From CAYNQN01 sp964530525 (GTDB lineage Bacteria > Actinomycetota > Acidimicrobiia > Acidimicrobiales > Acidimicrobilacustridaceae), in assembly GCA_964530525.1 (NCBI GenBank), contig CAZHBH010000009.1, positions 1 through 48,480 of the forward strand: a stretch of 48,480 nucleotides of DNA. The letters are read 5' to 3'. Position numbers and translations under genes: made by a program. The number at the start of each line of letters is the position of its first letter. The stretch's first letter is position 1. Of the stretch, positions 7,435 to 15,379 are shown piece after piece. The notes beneath the pieces are model-generated. The model worked only from the letters and a program-made list of their open reading frames with translations, ran no database searches and was not told the origin of the DNA.

Positions 7435-9042
7435 CTACGGCGACTGCCCCAGGCCGGGGGTCGACACCCGCTGGAGCACGACGATCCCGTCCTGCGAGAA
7501 CCGCTCTGCCATCTCGCCGGAGTCCAGCAGCTGCTCGAGAAGCGCAGCGTCGTGGGGGTTGGCACCCTTGGTGTCGACGATCACCCACTCGACCAGGCTC
7601 GGATCGCCACGCTGGCCGGGGTTCACGCCGTAGTTCCAGCTCCTCCAGGGGTTCGGGAACTCGTACACGACCTCCCTGTGCGTCATGTGCGACGTCAGCC
7701 TGTAGTCGACCGAGACCCCTGCGCCGCTCGGGACCATGGCCATGGCCTTGTGGCGAGCTCCCATGTCGGAGGGCTCCTCGGTGGGCCAGGCGAGGGCGTA
7801 CCGGTCGCCGAGCGGAGAGGGCCCGTCCCAGTGGGAGGACAACAGGGCAACGACCACGGCCAGCGCAAGCAGGGAGGTGCCGAGTGACCGAGACCAGCGC
7901 GTGGCTCGGCGGATCCCCTCCACGAAGCTGATCGCCAGGGCAGCGAGCGGGATGGCGGCGTAGTGCAACCGGATGTCGTACGTGAAGCTCGCCGCCGAGA
8001 TGATGTTCGTGAACCACTGCGGCGCCCCGATCAGCAGGGTGCTTGGCGCGAGGAAGGGCACGAAGGCCCACGATCGACCGAGCTCTGCCGTGTACCCCAC
8101 GACCCCGTTGTCGGCCATGCGCTGCACGAGGGCCGCTGGATCGGTCACCGAGCTCGCAACGATCTCGCCTGGGGTGCGGCCCAGCTCCCCGTAGATCCCG
8201 CTGTAGACCGTGCCCTCGGCGAGCAGCGGCACCAGCCACATCCCGAAGATCACGAACCACGCCCCGGCGACGGCCGCGACGGTCGAGCCGAAGCGCCAGC
8301 GCCGTCTGATCATCCACACGATCCCCATCCCCAACAGGGCCAGCGCGACGTCCTCCTTCCAGGTGATGGCCAGGGCGAAGCACGCCCAGAACGCGACCGC
8401 GCTCGTTCGACTCGGCGAGGCACGTTCGGCGCTGACGCGAGGGTGCACCACCCTCTCCCCGAACAGGTAGGCCCCCACCAGGAAGGGCAGGGCCATGCCC
8501 TCGGGGTGGAAGCCCTCCCAGACGAGCCACTGCGCGGTGGGCTGGGCCAGCCACACGACTCCCACGACGAACCCGATCCAGGCAGGGCCGATCTTGTCGC
8601 GAACGAGGAAGTACAGCGGAACGGCCGTGAGGGCGATCGCCACGGTGTGCAGCAGGTTCCAGGTGTTGGGACCTCCGCCGAACCACACAAGCGGGGCCAG
8701 CAGCACGAACGCGAACGACGCGTGGTGCCCGGCGAGGGTCACGCCGCGCACCGTGTTGAACTGCTGGCCCTCCGAGAGCAGCCAGAGGAACTGATCGAAG
8801 ATCCCCTCGTCGAAGCCGAAGGTGGCGAACCGCTCGTGGCGCAGCACGATCAGGGTTCCCATCACGGCGCTCCACACGACGATGAGGGCACAGAGGGCCA
8901 CGAACCAGGCGCGATCCCCACGCGCCAGGCGCCGGAGCCTCGCGACAGCGCCGCTCGTCGCCTGGTGAGCCTCACGCCGTGGTCGTCGGTCGGTTCGCTG
9001 CAGGATCGAACGAGGGTAGCTCCGGTCGCCGAGCGCCCTCAC
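7435..9042 (-). CDS. DUF2079 polytopic membrane protein
   Basis: Integral membrane protein of about 535 residues with some ten or more hydrophobic helices and a C-terminal soluble tail. The family marks are FGFDEGIFDQFLWLLSEGQQF, VTLAGHHASFAFVLLAPL and WEGFHPEGMALPFLVGAYL. DUF2079 resembles the GT-C glycosyltransferase superfamily, and the FDEGIFDQ segment sits where GT-C enzymes carry a catalytic acidic loop. A transferase role on lipid-linked sugars is therefore plausible but unproven. The start is uncertain: GTG 9042 has GAGGAG close upstream. An in-frame ATC at 9006 lies exactly 6 bases behind TACCCT and would give a tidier cytoplasmic N-terminus. The frame stays open to 9399 but overlaps the divergent sulfatase. 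Confidence 0.8.
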   Translation of the reverse strand: MRALGDRSYPRSILQRTDRRPRREAHQATSGAVARLRRLARGDRAWFVALCALIVVWSAVMGTLIVLRHERFATFGFDEGIFDQFLWLLSEGQQFNTVRGVTLAGHHASFAFVLLAPLVWFGGGPNTWNLLHTVAIALTAVPLYFLVRDKIGPAWIGFVVGVVWLAQPTAQWLVWEGFHPEGMALPFLVGAYLFGERVVHPRVSAERASPSRTSAVAFWACFALAITWKEDVALALLGMGIVWMIRRRWRFGSTVAAVAGAWFVIFGMWLVPLLAEGTVYSGIYGELGRTPGEIVASSVTDPAALVQRMADNGVVGYTAELGRSWAFVPFLAPSTLLIGAPQWFTNIISAASFTYDIRLHYAAIPLAALAISFVEGIRRATRWSRSLGTSLLALAVVVALLSSHWDGPSPLGDRYALAWPTEEPSDMGARHKAMAMVPSGAGVSVDYRLTSHMTHREVVYEFPNPWRSWNYGVNPGQRGDPSLVEWVIVDTKGANPHDAALLEQLLDSGEMAERFSQDGIVVLQRVSTPGLGQSP

Positions 9043-9099
9043 GGCTCCTCGAGGGCACGGGTGCTCCCGGTCGGCCCGAGACCGGACCGGCGTCGGAGC

Positions 9100-9105
9100 T
9101 AGGGT
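9100..9105 (+). promoter_or_regulatory. -10 element TAGGGT of the sulfatase gene
   Basis: TAGGGT, 8 bases, then GTG 9114. The open frame runs back to 8979 over the divergent gene, so this element helps fix the sulfatase start. Confidence 0.5.
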
Positions 9106-9113
9106 CCGATGCC

Positions 9114-11465
9114 GTGACGGGACGAGAAGGCAGTGGCGACCGACGGGACGAAAGCCGTGATGATGACGGGCTTGCGCCGTACGCCGGGCACCAGGGACAC
9201 GTAGGCCGGACGTTCGCGGGGTCGCAGGGTTGGTGGCCCGAGCGCCCCACCGCCCCCGAAGGCGCGCCGAACGTGCTGGTGGTGCTGGTGGACGACCTCG
9301 GGTACGCCGACACCGGTCCCTACGGCGGTGAGATATCCACCCCGAACCTCGACCGGCTGGCCCAGAGCGGCCTGCGCTACACCAACTTCCACTCCGCACC
9401 CATGTGCTCCCCCACCAGGGCGTCTCTGCTCACGGGCCTGAACCCCCACGACGCTGGCGTCGGCACCGTGCCGCACGCCGATCCGGGCTTCCCCGGCTAC
9501 GCGATGGAGCTCAGCGACGACAGCGCGACCATCGCCGAGATCCTGCGTGACAACGGCTACGCCACCTTCGCCCTGGGGAAGTGGCACCTCACCCTCGACG
9601 CCTTGCAGAACAGCGCGGCCCCCCGCTCGTCGTGGCCGTGCCAGCGAGGCTTCGACCGCTACTACGGGGTGCTCGACGCCTTCACCAACCTCCACCACCC
9701 GCACCGGCTCACCGAAGACAACCACCAGGTCGAGGTCGACAGGTATCCCGACGGCTACTTCGTGACCGACGACCTGACCGACCGCGCCATCTCGATGATC
9801 CGCGAGTCGAAGGCCTCGAACCCGTCCAAGCCCTTCTTCTGCTACTTCGCCCACCTGGCGGTGCACGCTCCCCTGCACGCGAAGCCCGACGACGTCGAGC
9901 GGTACCGAGGGGCGTACGACGCCGGCTGGGACGCAGTGCGCCAGGCGCGCTACGAGCGCCAGGTGTCCCTCGGCGTCGTCAGCCCCGATGTGGAGCTCGC
10001 GCCGCGAAACTCCGAGCCGGGCGACGAGGTGATGGCGTGGGACGAGCTCTCCGATGACGAGAAGGCGCTGTTCGCCCGATACATGGAGGTCTACGCGGGA
10101 GCGGTCGACAACATCGACCAGAACCTCGGGAGGCTCCTGGACGCGCTGGACGAGATGGGTGAGCTCGACAACACGATCGTCATCTTCACGTCCGACAACG
10201 GTGCTTCGCGCGAGGGTGAGGTGGCCGGCACCACCGCCTACTACCTGCACCTCCTCCAGGGCGACGACGTCGAAGCCGATCTGGCGCGCCTGGACGAGAT
10301 CGGCGGGCCCACCACGACCCCGCACTACCCCCGTGGCTGGGCCATGGCGGGCAACACCCCGTTCCGCCTCTACAAGCTCAACACCCACGCCGGTGGGCAC
10401 TCGGTTCCGTTCTTGATGTCTTGGCCCGCTGGCCTGGGCTCTGCGGCTGGCCAGACGAGGCGCCAGTACGCCCACGTGACCGACCTGCTGCCCACGCTGC
10501 TGGACCTGATCGGCGTGGAGCGTCCGACCGAGCGCCACGGGCGACCCCTCAAGGCGCTGGCGGGCAGCAGCTTCGCTCCTACGCTGCGCGACGCGGCCGC
10601 GCCCTCGACGCACCACGAGCAAATCTTCGAGACCTTCGGACACCGCGGCTTCTACCGCGACGGCTGGGAGGTGGTCACGCGCCATCGCCCGCTGACCCAC
10701 TTCGACGACGAGGAGTGGGAGCTCTACGACCTCACCGCCGACCCCACCGAGCTCAACGACCTGCGTGCCGAGCACCCCGGCAAGCTCGCCGAGCTCGCCC
10801 GTGCCTGGGATCGCGCCGCCTGGCAGCACCAGGTGTACCCCCTCGACGAGGGCTCCAACGTGAAGTACCTGGTGCGCCCCGCCTGGGTGAAGGTGTTCTC
10901 AGAGCCCGTGACCATCTTCGCCGGCACTCCCACCCTCGAGCGCTGGCGCTCGGTGCAGCTGCTCTGGTTCAGGTCGGTGAGGATCACGGCGACCGTGGAT
11001 CACGTCGCTGGAGCTGACGGCTACCTGTTCGCGCACGGCGACCAGGGATCGGGCTACGGGCTGTACGTGCTCGACGACGAGCTGGTGGTCGTCCACAACG
11101 ACGGTCGCGGCAGGATGCGGCACGGCTCCGCCGGGCTCCTCGAGCCAGGTGCACGAACGGTGGTGCTCGACCTCATCGCTCCCGGAGGCAACGTGTGGGA
11201 CGCGAGCGTGTCAGTGGACGGGAGCGAGCGGCCATCGGCCACCATGGAGGGCCTCACGATGTTCTTCGGGATGGCACCGTTCGAGGGGATCGACGTGGGG
11301 ATCGATCGACGCTCCCCCGTGGACTGGTCGATCTACGAGCGCTTCGGACCGTTCGCCTACTCGGGGGGCCTCCACCACGTCCGCTACGAGCCCGGCCCCC
11401 TCGCCCCGGACTCCCCCGAGGCGCTGCTGCCGATGCTGCGCGAGATGGGTGCGCGCTACGAGTAG
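9114..11465 (+). CDS. Arylsulfatase (type I, formylglycine-dependent)
   Basis: Alkaline-phosphatase-fold sulfatase hydrolysing sulfate esters. 783 residues from GTG 9114. The nucleophile motif MCSPTRASLLTG is complete, with Cys98 in CxPxR, the site converted to formylglycine by an FGE-type enzyme not seen in this window. The metal site shows LVDDLGYAD (Asp60, Asp61) and FTSDNGASREG (Asp361, Asn362). LGKWHL and the HSAP and HLAVHAPLHAKP blocks are usual sulfatase neighbours. After about residue 590 comes a beta-rich C-terminal extension of about 190 residues found in larger arylsulfatases. No signal peptide is seen with this start, so it looks cytoplasmic; a twin-arginine signal is also absent further upstream. 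Natural substrate unknown. Confidence 0.92.
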   Translation: MTGREGSGDRRDESRDDDGLAPYAGHQGHVGRTFAGSQGWWPERPTAPEGAPNVLVVLVDDLGYADTGPYGGEISTPNLDRLAQSGLRYTNFHSAPMCSPTRASLLTGLNPHDAGVGTVPHADPGFPGYAMELSDDSATIAEILRDNGYATFALGKWHLTLDALQNSAAPRSSWPCQRGFDRYYGVLDAFTNLHHPHRLTEDNHQVEVDRYPDGYFVTDDLTDRAISMIRESKASNPSKPFFCYFAHLAVHAPLHAKPDDVERYRGAYDAGWDAVRQARYERQVSLGVVSPDVELAPRNSEPGDEVMAWDELSDDEKALFARYMEVYAGAVDNIDQNLGRLLDALDEMGELDNTIVIFTSDNGASREGEVAGTTAYYLHLLQGDDVEADLARLDEIGGPTTTPHYPRGWAMAGNTPFRLYKLNTHAGGHSVPFLMSWPAGLGSAAGQTRRQYAHVTDLLPTLLDLIGVERPTERHGRPLKALAGSSFAPTLRDAAAPSTHHEQIFETFGHRGFYRDGWEVVTRHRPLTHFDDEEWELYDLTADPTELNDLRAEHPGKLAELARAWDRAAWQHQVYPLDEGSNVKYLVRPAWVKVFSEPVTIFAGTPTLERWRSVQLLWFRSVRITATVDHVAGADGYLFAHGDQGSGYGLYVLDDELVVVHNDGRGRMRHGSAGLLEPGARTVVLDLIAPGGNVWDASVSVDGSERPSATMEGLTMFFGMAPFEGIDVGIDRRSPVDWSIYERFGPFAYSGGLHHVRYEPGPLAPDSPEALLPMLREMGARYE

Positions 11466-11484
11466 GGCGCCGGCGCGGATGTCC

Positions 11485-11490
11485 TACCAT
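11485..11490 (+). promoter_or_regulatory. -10 element TACCAT of the ArsC-like gene
   Basis: TACCAT, 6 bases, then GTG 11497. It argues for GTG 11497 rather than ATG 11479, which lies before the hexamer. Confidence 0.5.
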
Positions 11491-11496
11491 CGCAGC

Positions 11497-11853
11497 GTGA
11501 GCGACGTGACGATCTTCCACAACCGCCAGTGCAGCTCCTCTCGCAAGGCCATGGCCTGGCTCCAGGGCAATGACGTCGACGCCGAGGTGGTCGAGTACCT
11601 GAGCACCCCCCTCGACCGCGACGGCCTCGACAAGCTCCTCGACGCGCTCGAAGGTCCTGCCGCCGACCTGGTGCGCCACGACAAGCGGTTCCACGAGCTC
11701 GGGCTCGATCCGGCCGACTACACCGAGCGAGCCGCCATCATCGATCTGCTCGTGGAGCACCCCGAGCTCATGCAGCGTCCCGTCGTGGTGCGTGGCGACA
11801 AGGCGGTCATAGCCCGCCCGCCCGAGGCGACGCTCGACGACCTCTTCGGCTGA
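11497..11853 (+). CDS. ArsC-family (arsenate reductase-like) thioredoxin-fold protein
   Basis: Cytoplasmic 118-residue protein of the glutaredoxin-linked ArsC/Spx/YffB superfamily. HNRQCSSSRKAMAWL carries the nucleophilic Cys12 in the HNxxCxxSR context typical of ArsC. Downstream, MQRPVVVRGDKAVIARPPE contains the RPVV segment and a following Arg that complete the ArsC arginine set. FHELGLDPADYTERAAI fits the helical insertion. It could reduce arsenate, or be one of the many housekeeping ArsC-like proteins; no arsenite efflux gene or arsR lies nearby, so the physiological role is open. The start is taken from a TACCAT element 6 bases upstream. A strong hairpin immediately follows the stop. Confidence 0.85.
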   Translation: MSDVTIFHNRQCSSSRKAMAWLQGNDVDAEVVEYLSTPLDRDGLDKLLDALEGPAADLVRHDKRFHELGLDPADYTERAAIIDLLVEHPELMQRPVVVRGDKAVIARPPEATLDDLFG

Positions 11854-11874
11854 GCCGGCCCCCCGGGGGCCGGC
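11854..11874 (+). terminator. GC hairpin after the ArsC-like gene
   Basis: Perfect 10-bp stem (GCCGGCCCCC / GGGGGCCGGC) around one base, starting directly after the stop codon. No T-tract follows, as is usual in GC-rich actinobacteria. It separates the sulfatase/ArsC side from the sigma-factor operon. Confidence 0.55.
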
Positions 11875-11943
11875 GACGGGAGCGGGCATCGACCCAACAT
11901 AAAGGGGGACCCAGGGCTCTTACACGTGAGAGGGGGACCGCGC

Positions 11944-12525
11944 GTGAGCTCAGGGGGACGATCGGAGGTCGACTTCGATGAGTGGTACTCGGTCGAGCGG
12001 CCTCGGCTGGTCTCGCTGCTCGTGCGAACCGGCCAGAGCAGGGCGGACGCCCAGGAGATCGCCGACGAGGCCATGGCACGAGCGCTGGCCCGCTGGTCGC
12101 GCGTCGGCAACATGTCGTCGCCGGCGGGCTGGACCACGGTCGTCGCCTTCAACCTCGCACGGCGGCGCGCGAGCCGGTCCGGCCGCGAACGGGCCCTGCT
12201 CGCGACCCGAAGCGCTCCTGCGCCCTCCTCCGATCCCGCCGACACGGCCACCCCAGAGGTTTGGTCGGCAGTTCGAGCGCTCCCCGACAGGCAGCGCACC
12301 ATGATCGTCCTTCGCTACCTGCACGACCTCACCGAAGCGCAGATCGCGCGGCTCATGAGGGTGCGCCGGGGAACGGTCGCGTCGTGTCTGCACGACGCGA
12401 GGCGGTCGTTGGGATCCACTCTGCGTGCGCGACCCGGTGAAGCCGACCTGCCGGGGCCGAGAGGCGGCGCAGCACGCGAGCTCGACGCACCGACCGGGAT
12501 CTCGTCTACGAAGGAGGGAACCTGA
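11944..12525 (+). CDS. ECF-type RNA polymerase sigma factor
   Basis: Small sigma-70 family regulator, 193 residues. Region 2 is seen in FDEWYSVERPRLVSLLVRTG and DAQEIADEAMARALARW (residues about 12-60). Region 4 is LPDRQRTMIVLRYLHDLTEA then QIARLMRVRRGTVASCLHDA (about 115-160), a complete helix-turn-helix that would contact the -35 element. There is no region 3, as in ECF factors. GTG 11944 has a GAGAGGGGG ribosome site 7 bases upstream; an in-frame GTG at 11926 lies before that site. The stop shares one base with the next gene's ATG, a one-membrane-helix protein that is probably its regulator. Target genes cannot be read from the window. Confidence 0.88.
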   Translation: MSSGGRSEVDFDEWYSVERPRLVSLLVRTGQSRADAQEIADEAMARALARWSRVGNMSSPAGWTTVVAFNLARRRASRSGRERALLATRSAPAPSSDPADTATPEVWSAVRALPDRQRTMIVLRYLHDLTEAQIARLMRVRRGTVASCLHDARRSLGSTLRARPGEADLPGPRGGAARELDAPTGISSTKEGT

Positions 12526-13457
12526 TGGCACATACGTCCGGGCAGCCACCCGAGATCTCCGAGGAGGAGCTGGGAGAATCACTCCGCCAGGGTCTCCCCG
12601 CCCAAGGCCGATCCCCGATGCCCGCCACCCTGGCTGCCGTGAGGCGGCGGGCGAGTGCCCTTCGCAACCGTCGCCGAGCGACCGCCCTCAGTGCCCTCGG
12701 CTGCGTGCTGATCCTGGCACTGCTGGCACCGATCGTGGCGCGTGGCCGCTCCGGAGGCGACGACGCCGTCCGCGTGGACACGGCAGAAGATCCGGTTCCC
12801 ACCACAGCGGTTCCCACGACGACCCTCCCGGAGCTGGTGGTGGAGCCACCCCCGGCCTCGGTGCTTCCCCAGACGCCACCCGCGGAGTCCTCGACGACGC
12901 CCCCCTCCGATGAGCAGCCCGGCGAGTTCCTCGAGGAGGCGAGGGAAGTTCCCCTCGACCCTTCGCTATCCCCGCTCGATGCACCCGGCCTGGCACCGAG
13001 CCCCCCGCTGGAGCCGGGCGGCTATTGGTTCGTCGAGCTCACCTTCGAGGGCAAGACCACGTCGCTCGTCGATGAGGCGAACGGACTGGACCTCGTGGAA
13101 GGTGGGGCGGCCAGAGTGGGCCTCTCTCGGAGTTGCGCCGCCTACTCCGGGACCTACACGACGTCGACCGGTGAGCTGCACATCCTCCTGACGACGATGA
13201 CGGCGCCCTACTGCGAACCCGATCCGCCGCCGGACCCCGCGATCCACGGCGCGATCTACGAGATGCTCGACTCGGGACCGCTCACCACAGCGATCGACGG
13301 CGCCTTCGTCGTGATCAGCTCCGACGAGGTCTCCGTCCTGGCGTTCAAGACCGAGGCCCTGGTGTGCTGCGACGATCCCTCCGACACCGACGAGCTCCTT
13401 CACCGGTGGACCGAGGTGCGACGACGCGTAGTCGAGCTCCTGGAAGCACGGGGCTGA
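12525..13457 (+). CDS. Membrane-anchored putative anti-sigma partner with META-like domain
   Basis: 310 residues. N-terminal cytoplasmic segment of about 60 residues (ISEEELGESLRQGL and a basic RRRASALRNRRRAT stretch), one membrane helix (about 63-82), a Pro/Thr-rich extracytoplasmic linker (about 85-160), then a folded C-terminal domain. That domain contains SRSCAAYSGTYTTSTGELHI and TMTAPYCEPD, spaced like the NxCNxFSGSY ... STxMAC core of META/HslJ domains. Cysteines at YCEP and VCCDDP could form disulfides. One-base overlap with the ECF sigma gene suggests co-translation and an anti-sigma role, but no canonical zinc anti-sigma (ZAS) motif is seen. The META assignment is inference from pattern only. 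Confidence 0.6.
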   Translation: MAHTSGQPPEISEEELGESLRQGLPAQGRSPMPATLAAVRRRASALRNRRRATALSALGCVLILALLAPIVARGRSGGDDAVRVDTAEDPVPTTAVPTTTLPELVVEPPPASVLPQTPPAESSTTPPSDEQPGEFLEEAREVPLDPSLSPLDAPGLAPSPPLEPGGYWFVELTFEGKTTSLVDEANGLDLVEGGAARVGLSRSCAAYSGTYTTSTGELHILLTTMTAPYCEPDPPPDPAIHGAIYEMLDSGPLTTAIDGAFVVISSDEVSVLAFKTEALVCCDDPSDTDELLHRWTEVRRRVVELLEARG

Positions 13458-13469
13458 TCGACGCAGCCA

Positions 13470-13506
13470 CCGACGTTCCGGCCCGCGGCGCGGGTCGGAA
13501 CGTCGG
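13470..13506. terminator. Bidirectional hairpin between convergent genes
   Basis: 17-bp inverted repeat: arms 13470-13486 and 13490-13506, loop of 3, a single G-T wobble. It lies between the sigma partner gene (+) and the aminoacylase gene (-) and can serve both strands. Confidence 0.7.
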
Positions 13507-13515
13507 CAGGGATGC

Positions 13516-15237
13516 TCAGCCGGTGAGCACGGTTCGGGTGTCGATGCCCGAGCGCAGGACCCGCCCGGCGAGAGCGCCCGTCGGTTCGTTGTCGGCGACC
13601 GCCTCCACGCCGTTCACGAGCACCCGCACGACGCCCTTCGCCTCGGCCGTGAGACGGCCTGTGCCACCGGGCAGGTCGTGCACCAACGTGGCGTTGCCGG
13701 CACCGATCGCCTCGGGATCGAACACCACGATGTCGGCTGCGTACCCCTCGGCGATCCTCCCGCGGCCCTTCAAGCCGAACAGCTGCGCCGGCTCGTCGGT
13801 GATCATCTGCACCGCCCGCTCCAGCGAGGCGAGCTTCCGTCCACGCAGGCAGTCGCCCAGGAACCGGGTGGTGTACGGCGCACCGCACATGCGGTCCAGG
13901 TGAGCGCCGGCGTCGGACCCGCCGAGCATCGCCCGCCCGTCCGCCCACAGCTCTGCGCGCATGGCCCAGCTCTCCGGGTCGTTGTCGGGGGGCATCGGCC
14001 AAAGGACCGTCCGGAGCTCGTCGTTGACGACGATCTCCACCAGCGTGTCGAACGGGTCCTGGCCCCGTTCCTCGGCGATGTCTGCCACGACGCGACCGGT
14101 GAGCCCGTCGTTGGCCTCCGAGTAGGTGTCGCCGATGACGTATCGGGCGAAGTCGGCGAGACGGCGGAAGACCCCCGCCTCTTCGCTGTCGGCCCGCTGG
14201 AGCATGGCCCTGCGCACCTCCGGGTCTTGGAGCTCGGCGATCCGTTCGGGGACCGGGAGGCCGAGGATCTCCCCCCAGCCGGGCAACATGTTGAGAGCGC
14301 AGTAGTTGAGGAAGCTCATGTTCATGGGCACCAGCACCGGCATGGTCAGAGGCACGATCCGTCCCCCCGCCTTCTCTGCGGCGTCGGTGGCCTCCAGCTG
14401 GCGGGGCACTCGGTCGGGCTCCCGCGAGTCGACGGTGAGCACGTTCCAGTTGATCGGCCGACGAGCGGCCACCGACATGGCCACCAGCAGCTCGATCTCC
14501 TCGTCGGAGAAGCGGTCCAGGCAACCGTCGACGATCCCCTCCAGGGTGGTCCCCTCGTGCTCGCCGGTGACCCTGCACAGGGCCAGCAGCTCCTCGGTGC
14601 TCGACCAGCGGGAAGCCACGGGCTGCCCGTCGCCGTCGGAGTGGGTCTTCGAGAGCGTCGTGGAGAATCCGATGCCGCCAGCGTCCAGCGACTCGGCCAG
14701 GACCCGCTCCATCTCGGCGATCTGCTCGGGCGTGGCCTCGTTGCCGATCGCGTCCGTGCCCATCACGTAGCGACGCAGCGCACAGTGGCCGACGAGGAAG
14801 GCGGCGTTGACGCCGACGTTGCCCTCCAGTGAGCCGAGGTAGTCGGCGAAGGTCTCCCAGTTCCAGTCCACGCCGTTCTCCAAGGCGGCGAGGGGCATCC
14901 CCTCCACCTTCGCCATCATCCGGCGCAGGTAGTCGGCATCGCCGTCCCGCAGTGGGGCAAGCGTGAAGCCGCAGTTGCCCCCGATGATGGTCGTGACGCC
15001 GTGGACGTTGGAAGGCGAGGCACCGGGGTCCCAGAAGAGCTGGGCGTCGTAGTGCGTGTGGGGGTCGACGAATCCGGGCGTCACGACCAGGCCCGAAGCG
15101 TCCAGCTCGGCCTCGGCGGGCTCGTCGATCTGGCCGATCGCCACGATTCGGCCGTCTCGCACCCCCACGTCGGCGCGCACAGCCGGCGATCCTGTGCCGT
15201 CCACGACGGTGCCACCCTTGATCAGGTAGTCGAGCAT
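13516..15237 (-). CDS. N-acyl-D-amino-acid deacylase / D-aminoacylase-family amidohydrolase
   Basis: Zinc amidohydrolase of 573 residues in the D-aminoacylase/dihydroorotase-like group, which removes N-acyl groups from D-amino acids or opens related cyclic amides. The N-terminal composite beta domain reads MLDYLIKGGTVVDGTGSPAV. The metal site is VTPGFVDPHTHYDAQLFWD (His60, His62). GVTTIIGGNCGFTLAPL is very typical of this group, as is GTDAIGNEATPEQIAEM. GGSDAGAHLDRMCGAPYTT near the C-terminus carries the catalytic Asp. ATG 15237 has GGGAGGAA 7 bases upstream and starts at the conserved beta strand, so the 22-residue upstream extension is rejected. A palindromic operator overlaps the probable -10 element upstream. 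Confidence 0.88.
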   Translation of the reverse strand: MLDYLIKGGTVVDGTGSPAVRADVGVRDGRIVAIGQIDEPAEAELDASGLVVTPGFVDPHTHYDAQLFWDPGASPSNVHGVTTIIGGNCGFTLAPLRDGDADYLRRMMAKVEGMPLAALENGVDWNWETFADYLGSLEGNVGVNAAFLVGHCALRRYVMGTDAIGNEATPEQIAEMERVLAESLDAGGIGFSTTLSKTHSDGDGQPVASRWSSTEELLALCRVTGEHEGTTLEGIVDGCLDRFSDEEIELLVAMSVAARRPINWNVLTVDSREPDRVPRQLEATDAAEKAGGRIVPLTMPVLVPMNMSFLNYCALNMLPGWGEILGLPVPERIAELQDPEVRRAMLQRADSEEAGVFRRLADFARYVIGDTYSEANDGLTGRVVADIAEERGQDPFDTLVEIVVNDELRTVLWPMPPDNDPESWAMRAELWADGRAMLGGSDAGAHLDRMCGAPYTTRFLGDCLRGRKLASLERAVQMITDEPAQLFGLKGRGRIAEGYAADIVVFDPEAIGAGNATLVHDLPGGTGRLTAEAKGVVRVLVNGVEAVADNEPTGALAGRVLRSGIDTRTVLTG

Positions 15238-15319
15238 CCCAAGGTTCCTCCCTGTCCTGGCCGCCGCGACCAGCCCGGTCACCTGGGCGGGACGCTGGTG
15301 CACGGTGGCCAGCGAACTT

Positions 15320-15338
15320 CTGACGGTGCGTCAGGCTA
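15320..15338 (-). promoter_or_regulatory. Promoter-operator: -10 TAGCCT overlapping palindrome CTGACG-N3-CGTCAG
   Basis: Perfect 15-base inverted repeat (15320-15334) with the minus-strand hexamer TAGCCT (15338-15333) running into it. A repressor bound here, for example a TetR-type dimer, would block the predicted start about 90 bases before the aminoacylase ATG. No such regulator gene is in the window. Confidence 0.45.
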
Positions 15339-15379
15339 GCTTCCGTCCCCGGCCGACCCCAGCCCGCCGGGTCAGGCGG

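Noticed and set aside
9099..10829. 576-residue minus-strand frame inside the sulfatase gene
   Set aside because: Sulfatase motifs on the plus strand are complete; the opposite frame has no recognisable family.
11497..11853. ArsC-like gene as part of an arsenic-resistance operon
   Set aside because: No arsR, arsenite pump or arsenite-related gene nearby; it appears to stand alone.
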